A stretch of DNA of 32,475 bases from Actinomycetes bacterium (GTDB taxonomy: Bacteria > Actinomycetota > Aquicultoria > Aquicultorales > Aquicultoraceae), in contig JAJYQA010000015.1 in assembly GCA_021794835.1 (NCBI GenBank), positions 1 to 32,475 of the forward strand, given 5' to 3'. Positions 1 through 9,073 of the stretch are shown here, in pieces; position 1 is the stretch's first letter, and every line of letters starts with the position of its first letter. The notes under the pieces were generated by a model that was given only the letters and a program-made list of their open reading frames with translations, was not told the origin of the DNA and made no database searches. Both the position numbers and the translations under genes were made by a program.

Positions 1-24
1 AATAGAATTGATACTATGGTGCAT
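1..24 (-). CDS. 5' end of an unidentified gene leaving the window
   Basis: Only the first eight codons are visible, reading MHHSINSI. An ATG at 24-22 follows a very strong Shine-Dalgarno sequence (AAGGAGGT, about 31-38 on the complementary strand), which is the reason for calling a gene start. The protein is too short to identify. The ribosome binding site lies inside a long inverted repeat, an arrangement known for IS200/IS605-type transposase genes among others, so a mobile-element gene is possible but unproven. It lies beyond the terminator that closes the TPR-gene operon, so it is probably a separate transcription unit. Confidence 0.4.
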
Positions 25-81
25 ATCAAGACCTCCTTATCATGTTTACTGGTTCTAAACGAGATAATGTGAGGTCTTGAT
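25..81 (-). promoter_or_regulatory. Hairpin sequestering the ribosome binding site of the leftmost gene
   Basis: A perfect 11-bp inverted repeat, ATCAAGACCTC at 25-35 and its complement at 71-81, encloses a 35-nt loop. A second short stem, 37-41 with 63-67, extends it. Read on the minus strand, the 3' arm contains the GGAGG of the ribosome binding site and ends directly at the ATG. The folded RNA would hide the start site. A smaller hairpin (GCAAG at 89-93, CTTGC at 100-104) precedes it. Translational control is inferred from the geometry. Confidence 0.55.
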
Positions 82-144
82 CTATTTTGCAAGCCCACAC
101 TTGCCTACTAAGAATTTACAGTACCCCACGCGGACATGAGAATT

Positions 145-171
145 AAAAAAGCGGATAGTTATAAACTCCGC
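145..171 (-). terminator. Intrinsic terminator after the TPR gene
   Basis: On the minus strand GCGGA at 171-167 pairs with TCCGC at 155-151, with an extra GTT/AAC pairing inside. Six consecutive T follow at 150-145. It lies about 44 nt beyond the TPR stop codon and would end the smc-ftsY-TPR transcript. An 8-nt direct repeat (GGTGATTA twice, 179-194 on the plus strand) lies between the gene and the hairpin. Confidence 0.75.
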
Positions 172-214
172 CCCTATAGGTGATTAGGTGATTACCAGAT
201 AAGTCTTTTTGTTT

Positions 215-955
215 TTAGATTAAGTCTTTTAGAGCATCGGCCGCACCCTCAAAGCCGCGCTCAAGTGATTTTGCAAAGGCCACCGCGGCGCGTTTTCTGT
301 CGTTTAATTGGATATATGAGTATCCAATCCAGTAATAGGCATATGCATTGTCATGGTCAATACTGGCCGCGACTTCGTGCTCTTTAATCGCCTCTTTAAA
401 CATCTCTTTTTCTAGGTAGCAAGATCCGAGATTGTAATGGGCGTTTGCGTTCATTGGGTCGTGCTTAATAATGCCTCTATACTGTTTAGCTGCCTCATCC
501 ACATTGCCCCGGTCAAACATTATAGTACCAAGGCCGAAACGGGCTTTTGTCATAGCGGGGTTAAGTTCTATTGACTTTTTAAAGTATTTAATAGCTTTGT
601 CATAATCATATCGCTCATAGTATATGCGTCCAATCATGAACCAAGCGTCGGCGTTACTCCTGTCTATAAGAATTGCCTGCTTGAGGTTCTTTATAGCTTT
701 AGCCAATTGCTTAAGGTTATAATGGATAACGCCCAGCGCGTAGTAATTTAGACCCTCTCCTGGGTTGATCGCAATAGCTTTTTCGATTTCACTTTTAGCG
801 CCTTGGAAGTTACCTTTGGTGGCGTACTCTTGGGCCCTTAGCTGGTATGGATTTAATTTGAGACCATCCTGGTTTCTGTTTTGATTTGCTTTCGCTGCGG
901 TTATAATTACAGTAGCAATTGCAATGCCGGCAGCTAGCGCGAAGATAAATTCCAT
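215..955 (-). CDS. Membrane-anchored tetratricopeptide repeat protein
   Basis: The 246-residue product begins with one hydrophobic segment (residues 3-20), probably an uncleaved signal anchor. A run of about five TPR units follows from residue 38 to the C-terminus, seen as repeated A-x-Y-x-x-G and A-I-x-x-x-K-x-A-I patterns closing with a conserved proline (INPGE, LNPAM, HDPMN). TPR arrays bind other proteins; the partner here is unknown. A strong GGAGG lies 8 nt before the ATG. The gene is 129 bp downstream of ftsY and is the last gene before the terminator, so it is probably co-transcribed with ftsY. Nothing shows an enzymatic role. Confidence 0.85.
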   Translation of the reverse strand: MEFIFALAAGIAIATVIITAAKANQNRNQDGLKLNPYQLRAQEYATKGNFQGAKSEIEKAIAINPGEGLNYYALGVIHYNLKQLAKAIKNLKQAILIDRSNADAWFMIGRIYYERYDYDKAIKYFKKSIELNPAMTKARFGLGTIMFDRGNVDEAAKQYRGIIKHDPMNANAHYNLGSCYLEKEMFKEAIKEHEVAASIDHDNAYAYYWIGYSYIQLNDRKRAAVAFAKSLERGFEGAADALKDLI

Positions 956-1084
956 TTATGCGTCCTCCAAAATTGCCTTTGTTTTGTTACCACGGATATA
1001 CGCTTTTTTTTAAGTGTAGTAATGCCGCTACAGTTTACTTATCGGACTAAATAAGTCGACCTTTAGCAAAATGGAGGAAGTTTT

Positions 1085-2149
1085 TTATTCTCCTACGAGG
1101 GCTTCTACGAATTCCTCAGGCTTGAATTCCTGCAGGTCATCCATGCCTTCACCCACACCCACATAGCGAATTGGGATTTTAAGCTCGTCCTGGATAGCAA
1201 GAACGATGCCGCCCTTTGCGGTCCCGTCCAGCTTGGTTAACACAATGCCATCGACGGTTAGAGCCTCGTCAAAAAGGCGTGCCTGCGCAATCCCGTTTTG
1301 CCCGGTTGTGGAATCAATTACCAGCAATGTTATAATTTCAGCGTCACCTTTTTCGCGCTCGGCAATCCTTTTAATTTTTTTTAGCTCTTCCATGAGGTTA
1401 ACGTAAGTATGAAGTCTGCCGGCGGTGTCTATTAAGAGGACGTCCGATTTTCTGGCGTTGGCGGCATGTACGGCGTCGTAGACAACAGCAGCGGGGTCAG
1501 AGCCTCGCTCGTGTTTTACTACGTCTACATTAAGCCTTCTTGCCCAAATATCGAGCTGTTCAATGGCTGCTGCCCTAAAGGTATCCGCCGCACCAAGTAG
1601 CACCGATTGATTATGTTTCAGAAAACTTCTGGCAAGTTTAGCGATAGTTGTGGTTTTACCCGTTCCATTAACCCCAACTATTAAATAAATCCTGCGGCGT
1701 GTGCTATCATGAAGTGTCTTGGGGGATTCGGTTTTTAGGATTTCTACAAGCTCATCTTTTAACAGGTTGATTATCTGCTTGACCTCGGTTACCCTTTCCA
1801 TAATAACCCTGTATTTAAGGTTATCTATTATATGCATTGTGGAGGGGACGCCGATATCTGCCTGGATTAAAATCGCCTCAATATCGTCCCATAGCTCATC
1901 ATCAATTTTTCCACGAAGCGAGATGAGGCCGCTTATCTGACCAACAATATTCTCACGGCTCTTTAGAAGGCCGTTTTTAAGTTTTTGAAGCCAGGAGACC
2001 TGCTCTTTCCCATGTGTCTCCTCTAGTATCTCTTCGACTTTCTCGGACTGCTCTTCTTCTGTAGCCTCTTCGGGTTCAGACTGTTCCGCCTCGATGGCTT
2101 CGTTTTTTTCGGGCTCTTCTTGTCCCCAACCGCGCCTAAACCAACGCAT
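1085..2149 (-). CDS. ftsY: Signal recognition particle receptor FtsY
   Basis: SRP-family GTPase that docks the ribosome-SRP complex at the membrane for co-translational insertion. The first ~50 residues are a Glu-rich acidic region (A domain) without a membrane segment. The NG domain follows, with P-loop GVNGTGKTT (about 160-168), DTFRAAA (190-196), DTAGR (241-245), TKLDGTAKGG (305-314) and the closing GVGEGMDDL. Numbering counts the longest reading frame, which starts one codon earlier at a TTG. The ATG at 2149 is preferred because a GGGGTG sits 5 nt upstream of it. About 354 residues is normal. It lies downstream of smc across a 207-nt spacer holding a dispersed repeat. Confidence 0.97.
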   Translation of the reverse strand: MRWFRRGWGQEEPEKNEAIEAEQSEPEEATEEEQSEKVEEILEETHGKEQVSWLQKLKNGLLKSRENIVGQISGLISLRGKIDDELWDDIEAILIQADIGVPSTMHIIDNLKYRVIMERVTEVKQIINLLKDELVEILKTESPKTLHDSTRRRIYLIVGVNGTGKTTTIAKLARSFLKHNQSVLLGAADTFRAAAIEQLDIWARRLNVDVVKHERGSDPAAVVYDAVHAANARKSDVLLIDTAGRLHTYVNLMEELKKIKRIAEREKGDAEIITLLVIDSTTGQNGIAQARLFDEALTVDGIVLTKLDGTAKGGIVLAIQDELKIPIRYVGVGEGMDDLQEFKPEEFVEALVGE

Positions 2150-2249
2150 CAAAACACCCCGTCGTTACCTGTTAGTTTTATAGATTCCCGTGATCTCGAG
2201 ATTTAATAATAGCATAAAATCAGACGTCAGAAGCCAGAAGCCCAAAGGA

Positions 2250-2359
2250 ATTAATAATGTGAAAGCAAGTAATGAGAGTAAATCACCGGCTTACCCGTTC
2301 ACCATTCACCTATTAACCGGTGTTTAATTCGACATTTAAAAATTCGTAAATCGAAATTA
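2250..2359 (-). repeat. Dispersed intergenic repeat, copy A, at the smc stop codon
   Basis: Read on the minus strand, the block starts at the TAA of smc (2359-2357). It shows TTTACGAATTT, then CGAATTAAA and ACCGGTTAATAGGTGAATGG, and further on the 18-mer CTCATTACTTGCTTTCAC (2276-2259). The same modules in the same order occur after fabK (copy B). The first two occur after the DRTGG gene (copy C). No coding potential is visible. Confidence 0.7.
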
Positions 2360-5300
2360 CCCGATTGGAATCGTAACTTCACTGAATTTTTGTGAGATGA
2401 GCTTGGATACACCATCTGCCTGCATGGAAACGCCGTAAAGTGAGTCGGCAACCTCCATAGTCCTTCGTTGGTGGGTTATGATGAGGATTTGGCTCCCTTG
2501 TTTTAGCCGGTTAAGCATAGCTATAAATCTCTGCAGGTTTATATCGTCAAGCGCTGCTTCTACCTCATCGAGGATATAAAACGGGCTGGGTCTTGTCCAG
2601 TATAGCGAGAAAGAGAATGCCAAAGCCACCAGTGACTTCTCTCCTCCAGAAAGAAGCGATAGCCTCTGCAATTTTTTGCCGCCAGGTTGGGCTACAATAT
2701 CGATTCCGCTTTTTTGGATATCGTCCGGCTCAGTTAGGATGAGCTCAGCCTGTCCCCCAGGGAAAAGCAACTCGAATACCGCCTGAAAATCCTCGTTGAC
2801 CTTTTCGAAAGTCTCGGTAAAGCGGATTTTCATCTTTTGCTCGATTGCACTTACTACCTTAACGAGGGCACGTTTACTACGTTGAAGGTCCTCTATCTGC
2901 TCTACAAAGAACTTATGCCGCTCTTCAAGAATAGTATACTCTTCAACGGCAATCGGATTAACTGGCCCGAGTGCGGATATCTTTCGCTTTAGATTTGAGA
3001 TCTCAATCTCTGTTTCTTCGTTTGGGGCAGTGAGTTTGTAGTCGACCGCCTTCTCAAGCGGTATCCCGTACTCGTTAACTACTTTCTGGACTGCAGTAGT
3101 TACCTTAAGCTCGAGCCGGGCTTTTTTTACCTCAGCTTCGTGCATCTGCCTTATCGTTGTCTCAATGCGGTCGTTTGTCTTATTGATCTCAAGTTGATCA
3201 TGTCGGAGTGTATGCCTAAGATCCTCGAGGGATCCTTCTTCGAAGGATGTCATCTCGCTCGCCTGCTCATTACGGAAAGCTATCGATACCAATATCTCAT
3301 TTAGTACTTTCCTTAGCGGATCAAACTTTGAGTTTAGCCCCTCCAGAAACTCAAGGAGCTGTTTTTGCTCATCGACCTGGCTGTCGAAGTTGTTTAGCTC
3401 ACTTGCAATACCAGCGATCCTTCTTATGCTATGGTCTATCCGCTCATTTAGCGATTTTATTTCTAGCTTTATCTTACTTTGCTCTACACGAAGCCTTGAT
3501 TCTTCCTTGAAGTATAGGTCACGGGTCTTAACCGAATCGTCCAGGCTAAATTGGTACGAGTAAAGTTTATCCTTCTGGGCTTTAGATTCCTGCCTAAACC
3601 TAATAATGGCCTCATTATCATTTTTTAGTTTTATCTCAAGCATTTGAATTTTTTCGCGAAGTAATTTTTCATGTGAGACTTCTGAGGAAAGCTCAGGCTC
3701 GATATCTTCGATGGATTGCTTGAGATTATTCCGCTCGGCTTTTCTAGTCTGAAGCCTTGCCCATATATCGTTTTTTTGCATCTTGAGCTTTTCAAGGCGT
3801 CTTGCAATTTCAGCCTGGTTTTTTTCAAGTTCTTTGATCTTGCCCTCTAGCTCATCCATTCGGGCACTTAATCCGTGCAGCTCACGTTGATAGCCAAGGA
3901 TACCAACCAGCTCATTCGACGCGCCGAAGATGACTTTACCGTTTGGAAGAATTATGTCACCATCCATGGTCACAACGATCTCGCTTTCGATTTTCTCCTG
4001 CAGGAGAAGCGCTGTATCGAAGTCAGGTACTATATAGACATGGCTTAAAAGCGCGCTTACTGCGTGTTCGAACTGTGAGGGATACGAGACTACATCGAGA
4101 GCCCATGTAGTAAATGGCAACCTTGCCGTGGGAAGTTTAAAGCGCGCCCGGTCACTTGCTATGAAGGACGCAAGGCCGAGCGGTTCGCTGCGCCGCTCAC
4201 TTGCAAGTTTTTTAAGGTATTTTGAGTTCTCGAGAACCATACAGAAAATGTCCCCACCAAGAACCGCTTCAATTGCACGCTCGAACTCTGGGCGTACCTC
4301 TATTGCATCCTTGAGAAGCCCAAGAAATCCAGGAATGTCAAATGTATCAATTGAATCCGCGATGTCGTCGATCGTTGGGAATGACTCAACTATGTCTTCA
4401 AGTGCCTTTATCCTTGCCTTTACCGCCGCATATTCCTGCCTTAAATCACCATCGCTCCGGCGAATTTCAGATTGCTCTTCTTTGATTTTTTTGGTTAGCA
4501 TGGCTAGTTCGTTGTGTTGAAACTCAAGCTCAGATAGCTCTATACCGACAAGCTCCACGTCTCTTTTCTTCTGCTCAATCTTTTGGTAAAGTACACCTTT
4601 TTTCTTAATTGTTTTAGCCAGCTCGTTTTTTAAGAAGCTAAGCTGGTTCTCATTGGTTTGGATTGCGAGCTGAAGCTCGTTAATCTCCGTTTGGTACTTG
4701 TCTGAGATACTGGTCTCGTTTGCGATTTTTGTATTAAGTTCGTTGACGTTCTCTTCGATACCAACTCTTTTTTTGTGGAGTTCGTCGATTTCCTGTTCAA
4801 GCTTACTAAGCGATGAGGAGCCGTTTTTAAGTTCCGCTTGAAGAGAGCTTTTCTCATCGGTAAACCATGCCTGCTGTTCAACAAGATCGTTTTTTCGTTG
4901 CTCAGACTGCGATATATAATGCTTAACTTCACCTATCCTCTGCTCGACATTCTTTTGTTTTTCGTCTAATAGGTCGATATTTGATCGGATACGCTCCTCG
5001 GCATATTGTAGCTTGCGCTTTTTCTCATTGATATCGCCCGAATAGAAGTTCTTAGTCTCAAACTCAAGCTGAAGTTTCTCATATGCCTCGTGCTGGCTAG
5101 CAAGCTCGGCTTTTAGATCAGACAGCCTTGTCTTTAACCCGCTCTCAAGATTTAGAATTGCCTGCCACTCGCCTTGAAGACCGTGAAGAATTGCCACTGC
5201 CAAACCAACCTCTAGCGTTCTTAATCTGTTGGATAGCTCAATATGTTCTTGAGCTTTGGCAGCCTGGTTTTTTAGAGGCTTAAGTTGCCTGCTGATCTCT

Positions 5301-5887
5301 TGCAATATATCCTTGCTTCTTTGAAGATTTTGATCCATCGAGCCAAGCCTCTTTAGGGCACGCTCTTTTCTCTTCTTATATTTAAGTATTCCGGCAGCTT
5401 CCTCAATAAGGATTCTCTTATCCTCAGGTTTACTGTTTAGTATTTCCTCTAAGCGGCCCTGGCCTATGATTGAGTAAAGACCTTTCCCAAGACCTGAATC
5501 TAAGAGCAGCTCTTGGATATCAAGGAGTCTACAAGGGGAGTTATTAATGTAGTAGTCGCTCTCACCCGAGCGAAAAAGCCTTCTTGTTATCGTTACTTCG
5601 CTGAATTCGATTGGCAGGAGTCCGTCGGTGTTGTTTAAAGTAAGAGACACTTCAGCCATACCAAGCGCGGGCCGAGCGGTACTACCGGCAAATACGACAT
5701 CTTCCATGGAGCTGCTGCGCAAGGATCGTGCGCTTTGTTCACCAAGCACCCACATAACTGCATCGCTAATATTGCTCTTACCACTTCCGTTAGGGCCAAC
5801 GATGGCCGTAATGCCAGGCTCGAATCGTATAACGGTTCTATTGGCGAACGACTTGAATCCTCTTAGGGTCAACGACTTTAAATGCAA
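2357..5887 (-). CDS. smc: Chromosome segregation ATPase SMC
   Basis: Structural maintenance of chromosomes protein, the ATPase core of bacterial condensin. The 1176-residue length is typical. An N-terminal head carries Walker A GPNGSGKSN (31-39). Long heptad-rich coiled coils (about 170-490 and 660-1000) flank a hinge at about 510-640. The C-terminal head has LSGGEK (about 1079) and Walker B ILDEVEAALDD. The start is a TTG at 5887, supported by AAGGAG 6 nt upstream and by MHLKSLTLRGFKSF, the usual SMC beginning. It follows rnc by 47 nt. No scpA or scpB is present in the window. Confidence 0.98.
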   Translation of the reverse strand: MHLKSLTLRGFKSFANRTVIRFEPGITAIVGPNGSGKSNISDAVMWVLGEQSARSLRSSSMEDVVFAGSTARPALGMAEVSLTLNNTDGLLPIEFSEVTITRRLFRSGESDYYINNSPCRLLDIQELLLDSGLGKGLYSIIGQGRLEEILNSKPEDKRILIEEAAGILKYKKRKERALKRLGSMDQNLQRSKDILQEISRQLKPLKNQAAKAQEHIELSNRLRTLEVGLAVAILHGLQGEWQAILNLESGLKTRLSDLKAELASQHEAYEKLQLEFETKNFYSGDINEKKRKLQYAEERIRSNIDLLDEKQKNVEQRIGEVKHYISQSEQRKNDLVEQQAWFTDEKSSLQAELKNGSSSLSKLEQEIDELHKKRVGIEENVNELNTKIANETSISDKYQTEINELQLAIQTNENQLSFLKNELAKTIKKKGVLYQKIEQKKRDVELVGIELSELEFQHNELAMLTKKIKEEQSEIRRSDGDLRQEYAAVKARIKALEDIVESFPTIDDIADSIDTFDIPGFLGLLKDAIEVRPEFERAIEAVLGGDIFCMVLENSKYLKKLASERRSEPLGLASFIASDRARFKLPTARLPFTTWALDVVSYPSQFEHAVSALLSHVYIVPDFDTALLLQEKIESEIVVTMDGDIILPNGKVIFGASNELVGILGYQRELHGLSARMDELEGKIKELEKNQAEIARRLEKLKMQKNDIWARLQTRKAERNNLKQSIEDIEPELSSEVSHEKLLREKIQMLEIKLKNDNEAIIRFRQESKAQKDKLYSYQFSLDDSVKTRDLYFKEESRLRVEQSKIKLEIKSLNERIDHSIRRIAGIASELNNFDSQVDEQKQLLEFLEGLNSKFDPLRKVLNEILVSIAFRNEQASEMTSFEEGSLEDLRHTLRHDQLEINKTNDRIETTIRQMHEAEVKKARLELKVTTAVQKVVNEYGIPLEKAVDYKLTAPNEETEIEISNLKRKISALGPVNPIAVEEYTILEERHKFFVEQIEDLQRSKRALVKVVSAIEQKMKIRFTETFEKVNEDFQAVFELLFPGGQAELILTEPDDIQKSGIDIVAQPGGKKLQRLSLLSGGEKSLVALAFSFSLYWTRPSPFYILDEVEAALDDINLQRFIAMLNRLKQGSQILIITHQRRTMEVADSLYGVSMQADGVSKLISQKFSEVTIPIG

Positions 5888-5934
5888 CGGTAGCTCCTTG
5901 AACAGACCAACCTATCGTATTACAACTACTAAAC

Positions 5935-6636
5935 TTACTTACTTTCACCCTCAAATTTTACCAGTGCTTCTTTCGCGGCCTCTTGCTCGGCTTTCTTTTT
6001 GCTTTTTCCCGTGCCATGCCCCCAGGATTTTTCATTTATATAAACTTTTACAACAAAGTTTCTATCGTGGACCGGCCCAAACTCATCGACTATGCGATAT
6101 CTTGGGATATTGCCATACTTGGCCATAACCAGTTCCTGGAGTCTGGTCTTGGGATCTCCAAATTGACCAAGAGATTCCCTCTCGTCAATAAGGGTTTTGA
6201 AGTTATTTAAGATAAATTCTTTTGTGGCCTCCATCCCTTGGTCAAGGTATATAGCACCGATTATTGCTTCGAGTGCATCCCCTAGAACCGACACGCGGGT
6301 GCGACCACCAGTTTGCTCTGCACCTTTACCCATAAGGAGTACTTCGCCGATACTGAGTTTCTTTGCTATTTCAGCAAGAAAATTAGCGTTAACGATGTTT
6401 GCCCGGAGTTTGGCCAAGTTTCCCTCATTGAGCTCCGGAAACTTATGGTAGATATACTCCGTCACAACCAAGTTGAGGACGGAGTCCCCCAAAAACTCAA
6501 GCTTTTCATTCGTTACCGAAAGGTCTTTCTCAAAGCTGTAAGACCGATGGGTTAACGCCTGAAACAACAAATTATTATCCTTGAAATTAATGCCTAGATA
6601 TTCCTTAGCTTTGTAAATATTCTCAGGAAAAGACAT
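5935..6636 (-). CDS. rnc: Ribonuclease III
   Basis: Double-strand-specific endoribonuclease for rRNA and structured mRNA processing. The catalytic domain carries the family signature NEKLEFLGDSVLNLVV (about 43-58) with the acidic metal ligands, and a second acidic cluster, GDALEAIIGAIY, near 119-130. A double-stranded RNA-binding domain ends the protein (about 158-228, with GHGTGKSKKKAEQEAA). At 233 residues it is full length. It starts 2 nt after the fabF stop codon, so it is probably translationally coupled to the fatty acid operon, and smc follows 47 nt later. The plsX-fab-acpP-rnc-smc-ftsY order is widespread. Confidence 0.97.
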   Translation of the reverse strand: MSFPENIYKAKEYLGINFKDNNLLFQALTHRSYSFEKDLSVTNEKLEFLGDSVLNLVVTEYIYHKFPELNEGNLAKLRANIVNANFLAEIAKKLSIGEVLLMGKGAEQTGGRTRVSVLGDALEAIIGAIYLDQGMEATKEFILNNFKTLIDERESLGQFGDPKTRLQELVMAKYGNIPRYRIVDEFGPVHDRNFVVKVYINEKSWGHGTGKSKKKAEQEAAKEALVKFEGESK

Positions 6637-6638
6637 TC

Positions 6639-7880
6639 CTAACCCTCAAATCTTTTTATAAGTATACTTGCATTGTGACCACCAAAACCAAATGAGTTTG
6701 ATAGGGCAATTTTTATATTTTTTTGCACGGCCTTATTTGGCACGTAGTTCAAATCACACTCTTCATCTGGTGTCTCTAAATTTATCGTCGGTGGGACCAA
6801 CCCATTTTTAACGACCAAGGAACAGGCAATCGCCTCAATCGCCCCCGCCGCACCAAGCAGGTGCCCGGTCATGGATTTAGTTGAGCTTATAAGCATATTG
6901 TAGGCGTGGTTACCAAAAAGCTCTTTTACGGCTTTGGTCTCGGCGATATCTCCTGGCCCAGTAGATGTACCATGCGCGTTGATGTAATCAACTTCTTCTT
7001 TTTGGATTCCTGCTTCCTTAATTGCCATATCCATTGCCCTACTTGCACCCCGGCCGCTGGGATCAGGCTGGGTTATATGAAATGCATCTGCAGTCATACC
7101 GTATCCTACTATCTCTGCGTAGATGTTGGCTCCCCTTGATAAAGCATTATTTAACTCTTCTAATATTATAATACCTGAGCCTTCGCCCATTACAAAACCG
7201 TCTCTTTCTATATCGAACGGCCTGCTGGCTTTCTCCGGTTCATCGTTTCGAGTGGATAGAGCCCTCAAACTATTAAAGGCTGCAATACCAAGGGGTGTGA
7301 TGGAAGCCTCGGCGCCTCCGGTTATCATAATGTCGGCGATCCCTCGCTTGATAGCCTCAAACGCATCGCCAATAGCGTGATTGCTTGATGCACACGCGGA
7401 CGTAGTGCAATAGTTGAGCCCCCTAGCCCCAAGCAACATGGAAATATGTCCTGCAGCTAGATCAGTTATCATCATCGGAACAACGAAAGGACCAACTTTT
7501 CGAGGACCTTTTTCTAGAAGAACCTTCATCGACTCCTCCATGGTCCCGAGTCCACCAATACCCGAGGCGACAATGACGCCGGTTGCATCGGCTATGTCAT
7601 CAGTAATCTTTAGCCCCGAATCATCAACCGCAAGTAAAGCAGATGCAACAGCCAGCTGTTGGAATCTATCCATACGTCTGGCTTCCTTACGGTCAATAAA
7701 CTCGGATGGATCAAAACCAGGAACCTCGGCGGCTATTGTTGTGGCATAGCCTTTGGGGTCGAAGAGGCTGATCGTCCTTACCCCTGACTTTCCGTTAATT
7801 AAGCCGGACCAAAATATGTCCTTTCCGGTTCCAAACGGGGATATTGCCCCTAACCCTGTTATCACGACCCGTCTATCCAT
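6639..7880 (-). CDS. fabF: Beta-ketoacyl-[acyl carrier protein] synthase II
   Basis: Condensing enzyme that extends acyl-ACP with malonyl-ACP. The Cys-His-His triad can be read: the nucleophilic Cys in TTSACASSNHAIGDA, then HGTSTGPGD and GHLLGAAG. GFGGHN near the C-terminus is also typical. The ATG at 7880 is chosen because MDRRVVITGLG matches the family; a GTG two codons earlier is also in frame. The start overlaps the stop of the short oxidoreductase remnant (ATGGATAG), so initiation may depend on translation of that remnant. Upstream GGTGG is only a weak ribosome binding site. rnc follows after 2 nt. Confidence 0.97.
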   Translation of the reverse strand: MDRRVVITGLGAISPFGTGKDIFWSGLINGKSGVRTISLFDPKGYATTIAAEVPGFDPSEFIDRKEARRMDRFQQLAVASALLAVDDSGLKITDDIADATGVIVASGIGGLGTMEESMKVLLEKGPRKVGPFVVPMMITDLAAGHISMLLGARGLNYCTTSACASSNHAIGDAFEAIKRGIADIMITGGAEASITPLGIAAFNSLRALSTRNDEPEKASRPFDIERDGFVMGEGSGIIILEELNNALSRGANIYAEIVGYGMTADAFHITQPDPSGRGASRAMDMAIKEAGIQKEEVDYINAHGTSTGPGDIAETKAVKELFGNHAYNMLISSTKSMTGHLLGAAGAIEAIACSLVVKNGLVPPTINLETPDEECDLNYVPNKAVQKNIKIALSNSFGFGGHNASILIKRFEG

Positions 7881-8019
7881 ATACACCCACCGGTTGTGCG
7901 GCTATTTCATATTCCATCGCTGCAGTAAGCCGCGCCATTGATATGCGCACAGCCATACCGCCTTGTATAATTGGCAGCCTTACTACCAGATTGCCTATTT
8001 TAAGGCTTGGTAAATTCAT
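7873..8019 (-). pseudogene. N-terminal remnant of a FabK/nitronate monooxygenase-type flavin oxidoreductase
   Basis: This 48-codon ORF lies in the acpP-fabF spacer and has a good ribosome binding site (AAAAAGGAAAG, 4-5 nt before the ATG). It reads MNLPSLKIGNLVVRLPIIQG and continues GMAVRISMARLTAAMEYEIA. LPIIQGGM is the conserved N-terminal motif of the FMN-dependent 2-nitropropane dioxygenase/FabK family. After about 35 residues the similarity stops and the frame ends at TAG, overlapping the fabF start. Full proteins of the family have more than 300 residues, so the TIM barrel is missing. Its N-terminus differs from the intact FabK at 10222-11181, so it is not a simple copy of that gene. It may survive as a leader ORF for fabF. 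Confidence 0.7.
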
Positions 8020-8069
8020 ATGCTTTCCTTTTTATGTTTAATGCTCAACTATCAACAAGCTATATTTAG

Positions 8070-8309
8070 CTATAGTTTGTGTTCGATGTATTCTACTACG
8101 TCCTCGACAGTGCCGATGGATGCAGCATCCTCATCCGGGATTTCGATGTCAAACTCCTCCTCCATAGCCATGATCAACTCAACAATATCCAGACTATCTG
8201 CCCCAAGGTCATCAACAAAGGATGTTGCCAACCCCACCTCATCCTCATCTACGCCCAATTGCTCAATTACGATATCTTTTACTTTTGTAAAGACTTGCTG
8301 GTCGGCCAC
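8070..8309 (-). CDS. acpP: Acyl carrier protein
   Basis: Small acidic carrier of growing acyl chains, 79 residues. The phosphopantetheine attachment serine is S39 in the motif [13 protein letters not shown]. The start is a GTG at 8309 with a strong GGGGGG tract 8 nt upstream. It lies 23 nt downstream of fabG. The fatty acid enzymes encoded around it use it as substrate carrier. Confidence 0.98.
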   Translation of the reverse strand: MADQQVFTKVKDIVIEQLGVDEDEVGLATSFVDDLGADSLDIVELIMAMEEEFDIEIPDEDAASIGTVEDVVEYIEHKL

Positions 8310-8332
8310 AATCAGTACCCCCCTTCTAAAAA

Positions 8333-9073
8333 CTACATTGCCATTCCGCCATCTATAACTATAACGTGACCGGTTATAAACCGTGCGTCGTCCGACGCGA
8401 GATAAGCGACGCCAGCCGCTACATCCTCAGGTTCGCCAAAGAAGCCTAAGGGAATTCGCTGGCGCGTTTTTTCTCTTATATCATCCGAAAGTCGTTTTGT
8501 CATCTCAGTTTCGATAAAGCCTGGTGCAATGGCATTTACTCTTATATTGCGACTTGCAAATTCCCTTGCAAGTGATTTTGTTAACCCTACAATACCGGCC
8601 TTTGATGCCGCATAATTTGCCTGGCCGGCGTTGCCGGCAAGACCGATAACGGATGAGATGTTTATAATCGAGCCCTGCTTTCTTTTTAGCATAAGTTTTG
8701 ACACCGCTTGGGTAACAATGAATGTCCCGGTGAGGTTGGTGTCAACCACCAATCGCCAGTCATCCTCTTTCATCCTAACGAAAAGGCTATCGCGGGCGAT
8801 TCCCACGTTGTTTACCAAGATGTCGATTGAGCCAAGCTGCTCCTCAACTTTGGCGACTACCTCATCCATTTTATTTTTATCGGTAACGCCTGCCTCAAAA
8901 AATAATGTCTTTTTGCCAATTCCTTCTACGGTAGAAATAACTTTAGCAGCTGCAACTTTATCACGCCCCGTAAGCGCGATATCTGCCCCTTCCTTTGCAA
9001 GCCCTATGCATATCGCGGCCCCAATCCCCCGGGTTCCGCCTGTTACTAGTGCAACTTTGCCGTTAAGTCTCAT
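8333..9073 (-). CDS. fabG: 3-oxoacyl-[acyl carrier protein] reductase
   Basis: NADPH-dependent reductase of the first reduction step in the elongation cycle. Short-chain dehydrogenase fold: nucleotide-binding TGGTRGIG (11-18), NNVGI (88-92), and catalytic S141, Y154 and K158 ([20 protein letters not shown]). The protein has 246 residues and the usual FabG C-terminus ([14 protein letters not shown]). The ATG overlaps the fabD stop by one base (TAATG), which indicates translational coupling. Confidence 0.97.
   Translation of the reverse strand: MRLNGKVALVTGGTRGIGAAICIGLAKEGADIALTGRDKVAAAKVISTVEGIGKKTLFFEAGVTDKNKMDEVVAKVEEQLGSIDILVNNVGIARDSLFVRMKEDDWRLVVDTNLTGTFIVTQAVSKLMLKRKQGSIINISSVIGLAGNAGQANYAASKAGIVGLTKSLAREFASRNIRVNAIAPGFIETEMTKRLSDDIREKTRQRIPLGFFGEPEDVAAGVAYLASDDARFITGHVIVIDGGMAM

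Noticed and set aside
1036-1055. Hairpin ACTTAT/ATAAGT after ftsY as a terminator
   Set aside because: The stem is AT-rich and no T-tract follows on the minus strand, so evidence for termination is insufficient.
2221-2356. CRISPR array in the repeat-rich spacers
   Set aside because: Repeats are dispersed between different genes, not regularly spaced, and no cas genes are present.
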